A DNA stretch of 11,288 bases, taken from the NCBI GenBank assembly GCA_943324395.2, contig CALPLL020000045.1:1-11288 (forward strand), written 5' to 3'. This stretch comes from Rhizobium sp. Q54. Its GTDB lineage: Bacteria; Bacteroidota; Bacteroidia; Flavobacteriales; Flavobacteriaceae. The notes below the pieces were generated by a model. It saw only the letters and a list, made by a program, of their open reading frames with translations. It had not been told where the DNA came from and did not search any database. Shown piece by piece: positions 6,764 through 11,288 of the stretch; position 1 is the first letter of the stretch; every line of letters starts with the position of its first letter. The position numbers and the translations under genes were made by a program.

Positions 6764-8059
6764 ATGAAATACTACAGTTTAAACCATAACGCACCTAAAG
6801 TATCATTTCAAGATGCTGTAATTCAAGGATTAGCTCCCGATAAAGGCCTTTATTTTCCTGAAAGCCTCACTCCTATTCCTTTTGAATTTTATAAAAATAT
6901 CGATACACTTTCAAATGAAGAAATTGCTTTTGAAGTAATTCAACAATTTATAGGCGATGAAATTCCGGAAGCAAATCTGAGACAAATTATTTCAGAAACA
7001 CTTTGTTTTGATTTTCCAACAGTTAAAATTGAACATAATATCTATTCTTTGGAGCTGTTTCATGGGCCTACAATGGCATTTAAAGATGTTGGTGCACGAT
7101 TTATGTCTCGTTGTTTAGCGTATTTTAATTTGGATAAAAAAGAGGCTAAAAATACAGTAATTGTTGCTACCTCAGGAGATACTGGAGGTGCAGTTGCAAG
7201 TGGTTTTTTAGGTGTTGAGGGCGTTGATGTAGTCATTTTGTATCCTTCAGGAAAAGTAAGTGATATTCAAGAACGACAATTGACGACTTTAGGACAGAAT
7301 GTAACCGCATTGGAAGTTGATGGTGTTTTTGATGATTGTCAAGATATGGTTAAAAAAGCTTTTTTAGATGATAATTTAAATTATAAAAATCTTACGTCTG
7401 CAAATTCTATTAATATTGCCCGATGGTTACCACAAATGTTTTACTTTTTCTTTGCCTACAAGCAATTAAAATCCGAAAATAAACCACTTATATTTTCTTG
7501 TCCGAGTGGGAATTTTGGAAATATCTGTGCGGGAATTATAGCCAAAAAATTAGGATTGCCAATTGAACATTTTGTAGCTTCTACCAATGCAAATGATACC
7601 GTTCCACGCTTTTTAGAAACTGGATTTTACGATCCAAAACCTTCTAAAGCAACAATCTCCAATGCTATGGATGTTGGAAATCCTAGCAATTTTATTCGGA
7701 TTCAAGAAATATACAACAATGATTTATCTGAATTTAAAAAAGATTTTTCTTCCTATACTTTTAGTGACAACGAAACTGAAATTGCCATTAAAACAATATA
7801 TAAAAACTCAAATTATATTGCTGAACCTCACGGAGCTATTGGATATCTGGGATTAAAAAAGGAATTATTAACCCATCCGAACTCTATTGGTCTTTTTCTT
7901 GAAACAGCTCATCCAATTAAATTTATAGATACAGTTGAGCCAATTTTAAAAGTAAAACTTCCTATTCCCACCCAAATTGAAAGTGTATTGAATAAGAAAA
8001 AGAGAAGCATAAAAATTAAAACTTACGAAGAATTTAAAGAGTTTTTAAAACTACAATAA
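6764..8059 (+). CDS. thrC: Threonine synthase
   Basis: The PLP enzyme converts O-phosphohomoserine to threonine plus phosphate, the last step of the pathway. From the chosen start it is 431 residues. Seen: N-terminal MKYYSLNHNAPKVSFQDAV typical of the family, the PLP-lysine motif HGPTMAFKDVGARF with Lys107, the substrate loop ATSGDTGGAVASG (136-148), SCPSGNFGNICAG (245-257), a PLP-phosphate-binding segment, and ETAHPIKF near the C-terminus (380-387). An in-frame ATG nine bases upstream (6755) would add Met-Thr-Lys, but that ATG lies inside the intergenic hairpin and the conserved N-terminus begins at 6764. It ends the thrABC run; no clear intrinsic terminator follows, so read-through toward gcvT is possible. 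Confidence 0.95.
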   Translation: MKYYSLNHNAPKVSFQDAVIQGLAPDKGLYFPESLTPIPFEFYKNIDTLSNEEIAFEVIQQFIGDEIPEANLRQIISETLCFDFPTVKIEHNIYSLELFHGPTMAFKDVGARFMSRCLAYFNLDKKEAKNTVIVATSGDTGGAVASGFLGVEGVDVVILYPSGKVSDIQERQLTTLGQNVTALEVDGVFDDCQDMVKKAFLDDNLNYKNLTSANSINIARWLPQMFYFFFAYKQLKSENKPLIFSCPSGNFGNICAGIIAKKLGLPIEHFVASTNANDTVPRFLETGFYDPKPSKATISNAMDVGNPSNFIRIQEIYNNDLSEFKKDFSSYTFSDNETEIAIKTIYKNSNYIAEPHGAIGYLGLKKELLTHPNSIGLFLETAHPIKFIDTVEPILKVKLPIPTQIESVLNKKKRSIKIKTYEEFKEFLKLQ

Positions 8060-8098
8060 TTTTATGTTTTGTAAATGTGTTTATTTGAAGTAGAGTCG

Positions 8099-8130
8099 TT
8101 TTGTAACTCCATAAAAAATGAATAAATTAG
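8099..8130 (+). promoter_or_regulatory. Candidate Bacteroidota-type promoter for gcvT
   Basis: TTTTG at 8099-8103 and TAAATTAG at 8123-8130 (seven of eight bases of TAnnTTTG) are separated by 19 bp, inside the 17-23 bp range described for this phylum. This would give a 5' leader of roughly 20 bases before gcvT. The box is not exact and the 98-bp gap is AT-rich, so chance is a real possibility. Confidence 0.35.
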
Positions 8131-8157
8131 CGACTTTAAATATTAGCTAACAAAACA

Positions 8158-9240
8158 ATGAAAAATACAGCCTTAATAAGCGTTCACGAAAATTTAGGTG
8201 CAAAAATACTTCCATTTGCGGGTTATAATATGCCTATTTTATATGAAGGAGTCAATGCAGAGCATGAAACAGTCAGAAATGGCGTTGGAGTTTTTGACGT
8301 TTCTCACATGGGTGAATTTTTTCTAAAAGGACCAAAAGCGCTAGATTTAATTCAAAAAGTAACTTCGAACGATGCTTCAACTCTAATTGTTGGAAAAGCT
8401 CAATATTCCTGTTTGCCAAATAATGAAGGTGGAATTGTAGATGATTTAATTGTCTATAAAATGGCTGATGAAGAGTACATGCTAATTGTAAACGCATCAA
8501 ATATCGATAAGGATTGGGATTGGATTTCTTCCCATAATGATTTAGGAGTTACAATGGAAAATCGTTCCGAAGAATATTCTCTTTTGGCTATTCAAGGTCC
8601 TAAAGCGGTTGAAGCAATGCAATCCCTTTCATCAATAGATTTATCGGCAATTGCATATTACCATTTTATAGTTGGAGATTTTGCTGGCTTTAACAATGTA
8701 ATCATCTCTGCAACTGGCTATACAGGATCTGGGGGATTTGAAATTTATTGTAAAAACGAGCAGGTTGAAGCCATTTGGAACAAAGTTTTTGAAGCCGGAG
8801 CAACATTTGATATAAAACCTATTGGATTAGCTGCACGTGATACATTGCGATTGGAAATGGGATTCTGTTTGTATGGAAACGATATCAACGATACAACTTC
8901 ACCTTTAGAAGCTGGATTGGGATGGATTACTAAATTTACAAAAGAGTTCACTAATTCTGAAAATCTGAAGAAGCAAAAAGAAAATGGTGTAGCTAGAAAA
9001 TTAATTGCTTTTGAAATGCAAGAAAGATCTGTTCCTCGACACGACTACGAAATTGTAGATTCTCAAGGAAATGTTATCGGAATTGTAACCTCAGGTACAA
9101 TGTCGCCATCAATGAATGTTGGAATTGGTTTGGGATATGTACCAACCTCTTTTTCTGCGTTAGATAGCGATATTTATATTAGAATTAGAAAAAACGATGT
9201 GCCTGCTAAAGTGGTTAAGTTGCCGTTTTATAAAAAATAA
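8158..9240 (+). CDS. gcvT: Glycine cleavage system T protein (aminomethyltransferase)
   Basis: This 360-residue protein has the normal bacterial GcvT length. It releases ammonia from the aminomethyl group carried on lipoyl-GcvH and passes the one-carbon unit to tetrahydrofolate, giving 5,10-methylene-THF. Recognisable segments: [14 protein letters not shown] (18-31), [16 protein letters not shown] (44-59), [11 protein letters not shown] (91-101) with the conserved Asp pair that includes the catalytic Asp, [13 protein letters not shown] (185-197), [20 protein letters not shown] (223-242) with folate-site residues, PLEAGLGW (249-256), and the C-terminal barrel with [19 protein letters not shown] (310-328). 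The start ATG follows a 98-bp gap after thrC. gcvH and gcvP are not in the window. Its product is tied to glycine and serine metabolism, so it relates loosely to the threonine operon before it. Confidence 0.96.
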   Translation: MKNTALISVHENLGAKILPFAGYNMPILYEGVNAEHETVRNGVGVFDVSHMGEFFLKGPKALDLIQKVTSNDASTLIVGKAQYSCLPNNEGGIVDDLIVYKMADEEYMLIVNASNIDKDWDWISSHNDLGVTMENRSEEYSLLAIQGPKAVEAMQSLSSIDLSAIAYYHFIVGDFAGFNNVIISATGYTGSGGFEIYCKNEQVEAIWNKVFEAGATFDIKPIGLAARDTLRLEMGFCLYGNDINDTTSPLEAGLGWITKFTKEFTNSENLKKQKENGVARKLIAFEMQERSVPRHDYEIVDSQGNVIGIVTSGTMSPSMNVGIGLGYVPTSFSALDSDIYIRIRKNDVPAKVVKLPFYKK

Positions 9241-9252
9241 AATAACAAAATA

Positions 9253-9368
9253 CAATTGCAAAAATCAATTGCAATAACAAAAAAGTAAATTGAAATTGAT
9301 ATTGAATTTTGCAATTGACATTGACATTGCAATTGATATTGATTTTTGCAATTGACATTGAAATTGAA
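9253..9368. repeat. ATTGAN hexamer array with a foldable upstream arm
   Basis: The 80 bp at 9289-9368 parse completely into eleven ATTGAN-type hexamers (ATTGAA, ATTGAT, ATTGAC, one ATTGCA) plus two 7-bp TTTTGCA units at 9307-9313 and 9344-9350, 37 bp apart. An 18-bp sequence, TTTTGCAATTGACATTGA, is duplicated exactly at 9307-9324 and 9344-9361. The segment 9253-9275 is complementary to 9326-9354: 9253-9266 pairs with 9341-9354 and 9267-9275 with 9326-9334, leaving a 6-nt bulge. This fills most of the 143-bp gcvT-yebC gap, ending 15 bp before the yebC start. No coding sense is seen in it. Confidence 0.85.
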
Positions 9369-9383
9369 AAAAAATAATTAGAA

Positions 9384-10094
9384 ATGGGAAGAGCTTTTGA
9401 ATTCCGAAAAGGTAGAAAAATGAAACGCTGGTCAGCGATGGCTAAAGCGTTTACTAGAATTGGTAAAGATATAGTAATGGCTGTTAAGGAAGGTGGTCCA
9501 AATCCTGAAGCCAATTCAAGATTGAGAGCAGTTATACAAAACTCTAAGGCAGTAAATATGCCGAAAGAAAATGTAGAACGTGCCATCAAAAAAGCAACTG
9601 ATAAAGACACGGCCAACTATAAAGAAGTATTGTTTGAAGGTTATGCACCTCACGGAATTGCTATTCTTGTAGAAACTGCAACCGATAATAACAACAGAAC
9701 AGTGGCTAACGTTCGAAGTTATTTTAACAAATGCAATGGAACATTAGGAACACAAGGTTCGGTTGAATTTATGTTTGATCACACTTGTAATTTCAGAATA
9801 CCTGCTAATGGATTGGATCCTGAAGAATTAGAATTGGAGTTCATTGATTTTGGTGCTGAAGAAGTTTTCGAAGATGAAGACGGTATCTTAATTTATGCTC
9901 CTTTTGGAAGTTTTGGAACCATCCAAAAAGAATTGGAAAACAGAGGAATAGAAATATTATCTTCAGGTTTTGAGCGTATTCCACAAATAACCAAGAAACT
10001 GACAGAAGCTGAAATGGCCGATGTGGAAAAACTAATCGAAAAAATTGAAGAAGATGATGACGTGATGAACGTTTATCACACAATGGAGGAATAA
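9384..10094 (+). CDS. yebC: YebC/PmpR/TACO1-family protein
   Basis: This 236-residue protein has the usual family length and is cytoplasmic. Family hallmarks: MGRAFEFRKGRKMKRWSAMAKAF at the N-terminus, KEGGPNPEANSRLRAVIQNSKAVNMPKENVERAIKK (residues 33-68), EGYAPHGIAILVETATDNNNRTVANVRSYFNKCNGTLGTQGSVEFMF (82-128), and an acidic C-terminal part. Members have long been annotated as transcriptional regulators, but mitochondrial TACO1 and some bacterial members act on translation, including at proline-rich sequences, so the DNA-binding label should be treated with caution. The start is fixed by the conserved MGRAFEFRKG. It lies 143 bp after gcvT behind the hexamer repeat, and is followed by a strong terminator, so it is the last gene of the plus-strand run. 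Confidence 0.95.
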   Translation: MGRAFEFRKGRKMKRWSAMAKAFTRIGKDIVMAVKEGGPNPEANSRLRAVIQNSKAVNMPKENVERAIKKATDKDTANYKEVLFEGYAPHGIAILVETATDNNNRTVANVRSYFNKCNGTLGTQGSVEFMFDHTCNFRIPANGLDPEELELEFIDFGAEEVFEDEDGILIYAPFGSFGTIQKELENRGIEILSSGFERIPQITKKLTEAEMADVEKLIEKIEEDDDVMNVYHTMEE

Positions 10095-10128
10095 TTAGAT
10101 TCGAAAATTGAAAGATAAAAACTAGTAT

Positions 10129-10161
10129 AAAAAAACTCCAGATTGCTCTGGAGTTTTTTTT
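10129..10161. terminator. Bidirectional intrinsic terminator between yebC and the cysteine synthase-like gene
   Basis: ACTCCAGA (10135-10142) pairs perfectly with TCTGGAGT (10147-10154) around a TTGC loop. The stem is preceded by a run of A (10129-10134) and followed by a run of T (10155-10161), so it can act as an intrinsic terminator on both strands. It lies 34 bp after the yebC stop and 17 bp after the stop of the convergent minus-strand gene. It is the clearest terminator in the window. Confidence 0.93.
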
Positions 10162-10178
10162 AATTCTATAAAGTAAGT

Positions 10179-11219
10179 TTATTTAATAAACTCTATTTTT
10201 TGAGCTTCTTCTAAATTTACACTATCGAAGAATCCTTGTTCATTCATCCAATCATCACTGAAAACTTTACTCATATAGCGAGATCCGTGATCTGGGAAAA
10301 CAGCAATAACATTACTATTTTTATTAAATTCTCCTTCCTGTGCATATTGTCTAATCGCTTGAAGAACAGCCCCAGAGGTATATCCAACGAACAATCCTTC
10401 TCTTTTTGCTAACTCACGAGTAGCATGAGCACTTTCCTCGTCGGTAACTTTCATAAAATGATCTATCGAATCAAAATCTGTTGCCGATGGGATTAAGTTT
10501 TTCCCTAAACCTTCAATTCGGTAAGGATATATTTCTTCGTTGTCAAACTCTCTGGTTTCGTGGTATTTTTTTAATACCGATCCAAAAGCGTCTACACCTA
10601 AAATTCTAATGTTTGGATTTTTTTCTTTCAAGTATTTTGCAATTCCCGAAATGGTACCTCCCGTTCCACTACAAGCTACTAAATGGGTAATTTTACCTTT
10701 TGTTTGTTCCCAAATTTCAGGTCCAGTAGTTTTATAATGTGCATCAATATTCAATTGGTTAAAATACTGATTGATATAAACGGATCCTTTTGTTTCTTCA
10801 TGTAGGCGTTTTGCTACTGAATAATAAGAACGTTCATCGTCAGCAGAAACATTGGCAGGGCAAACATATACTTTTGCACCCATGCTTCGCAACATATCTA
10901 TTTTATCTAGGGAAGATTTTGAACTTACTGCTAAAATACAGTTGTAACCTTTAATAATACTCACCATCGCCAAACTAAAGCCGGTATTACCAGAAGTAGT
11001 TTCAATAATTGTATCTCCAGGAGAAATAATGCCTTTTCTTTCAGCTTCCTCAATAATATAAAGAGCAATTCTATCTTTCGACGAATGACCTGGATTGAAA
11101 GATTCTACTTTAGCGTAGAAATTTCCATCTAGGTTCTCTGTAACTTTATTTAATTTAATTAAAGGAGTATTCCCAATTAAATCTAGCACGCTTTCGAAGG
11201 CATTTATTTTTTCGTTCAT
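10179..11219 (-). CDS. PLP-dependent cysteine synthase / cystathionine beta-synthase-like enzyme
   Basis: This 346-residue fold-type II PLP enzyme has [10 protein letters not shown] (14-23), the PLP-lysine loop [11 protein letters not shown] with Lys48 (42-52), the substrate-binding asparagine loop [12 protein letters not shown] (73-84), the phosphate-binding SGTGGTISG (184-192), the GLGKNLIP segment (237-244) and Ser282 in GYTSGAV. The end, [16 protein letters not shown] (310-325), resembles the catalytic-core end of cystathionine beta-synthases rather than of short CysK/CysM. There is no N-terminal heme region and no C-terminal CBS-pair domain. It therefore makes either cysteine from O-acetylserine and sulfide, or cystathionine from serine and homocysteine; the sequence favours CBS-like relatedness but does not settle the substrate. 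The lysine loop reads GHSS where most relatives have GGSV. It is convergent with yebC and behind its own candidate promoter. Confidence 0.88.
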   Translation of the reverse strand: MNEKINAFESVLDLIGNTPLIKLNKVTENLDGNFYAKVESFNPGHSSKDRIALYIIEEAERKGIISPGDTIIETTSGNTGFSLAMVSIIKGYNCILAVSSKSSLDKIDMLRSMGAKVYVCPANVSADDERSYYSVAKRLHEETKGSVYINQYFNQLNIDAHYKTTGPEIWEQTKGKITHLVACSGTGGTISGIAKYLKEKNPNIRILGVDAFGSVLKKYHETREFDNEEIYPYRIEGLGKNLIPSATDFDSIDHFMKVTDEESAHATRELAKREGLFVGYTSGAVLQAIRQYAQEGEFNKNSNVIAVFPDHGSRYMSKVFSDDWMNEQGFFDSVNLEEAQKIEFIK

Positions 11220-11273
11220 AAAAAGTAGTCAATTAAGATTAAAAAAATCAATCTATGATAACCTCATTTAATG

Positions 11274-11281
11274 CAAATTTA
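11274..11281 (-). promoter_or_regulatory. Candidate -7 promoter box for the cysteine synthase-like gene
   Basis: Read on the minus strand this is TAAATTTG, an exact TAnnTTTG match, 54 bp before the start codon at 11219. The -33 element would lie at or beyond the window edge and cannot be checked. The predicted 5' leader is about 45 nt and has no obvious strong structure. Confidence 0.5.
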
Positions 11282-11288
11282 ACAATAA

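Noticed and set aside
9215..9616. Minus-strand open frame of 133 codons across the gcvT-yebC gap and the start of yebC
   Set aside because: Its middle (INCNVNVNCKIQYQFQF-type) is simply the translated hexamer array, and its N-terminal part is antisense to the conserved yebC start. No independent coding signal.

Overview
The window is an AT-rich bacterial chromosome segment that looks like a member of the Bacteroidota, most likely family Flavobacteriaceae. The basis is protein style (YebC beginning MGRAFEFRKGRKMKRW, a cystathionine-beta-synthase-like enzyme with a GHSSKDR lysine loop), the lack of Shine-Dalgarno sequences before clear start codons, and promoter-like TAnnTTTG boxes of the kind described for this phylum. 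It holds eight recognisable protein genes, all amino-acid or housekeeping functions, plus one probable leader peptide. I see no mobile element, CRISPR array, tRNA, rRNA, phage gene or defence system. All full-length genes look intact.

Layout. Positions 1-510 (+) are the 3' part of rimK, an ATP-grasp glutamate ligase. It converges on a minus-strand pair, hutH (547-2055, histidine ammonia-lyase) and, upstream of it in transcription, nnrD (2133-2969, NAD(P)H-hydrate dehydratase lacking the usual epimerase half). A divergent 338-bp gap (2970-3307) separates nnrD from the threonine operon. The plus strand then carries thrA (aspartokinase-homoserine dehydrogenase), thrB (homoserine kinase) and thrC (threonine synthase), closely spaced and together covering aspartate to threonine apart from aspartate-semialdehyde dehydrogenase. 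gcvT (glycine cleavage T protein) and yebC (translation factor or regulator family) follow on the plus strand. A strong, probably bidirectional terminator (about 10129-10161) separates yebC from a convergent minus-strand cysteine synthase/cystathionine beta-synthase-like gene (10179-11219).

The most interesting part is the gap before thrA. It encodes a short open frame (3125-3229) ending KTTTLTTITPLG-stop, with six Thr codons and one Ile codon in an eight-codon stretch. This is the signature of a threonine attenuator leader peptide, analogous to but not visibly homologous with enterobacterial ThrL. A perfect 7-bp hairpin overlaps its last codons and stop, an 18-bp perfect palindrome lies earlier in the same frame, and an exact TAnnTTTG box lies just upstream. 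No conventional hairpin plus adjacent U-run terminator is visible, so the mechanism, if real, may differ from the textbook one.

Other non-coding structure: an 80-bp array of ATTGAN hexamers punctuated by two TTTTGCA units, able to fold with an upstream segment, between gcvT and yebC; a 13-bp inverted repeat between nnrD and hutH; and a small hairpin between thrB and thrC that looks like a dispersed-repeat remnant and creates a spurious upstream start codon for thrC.
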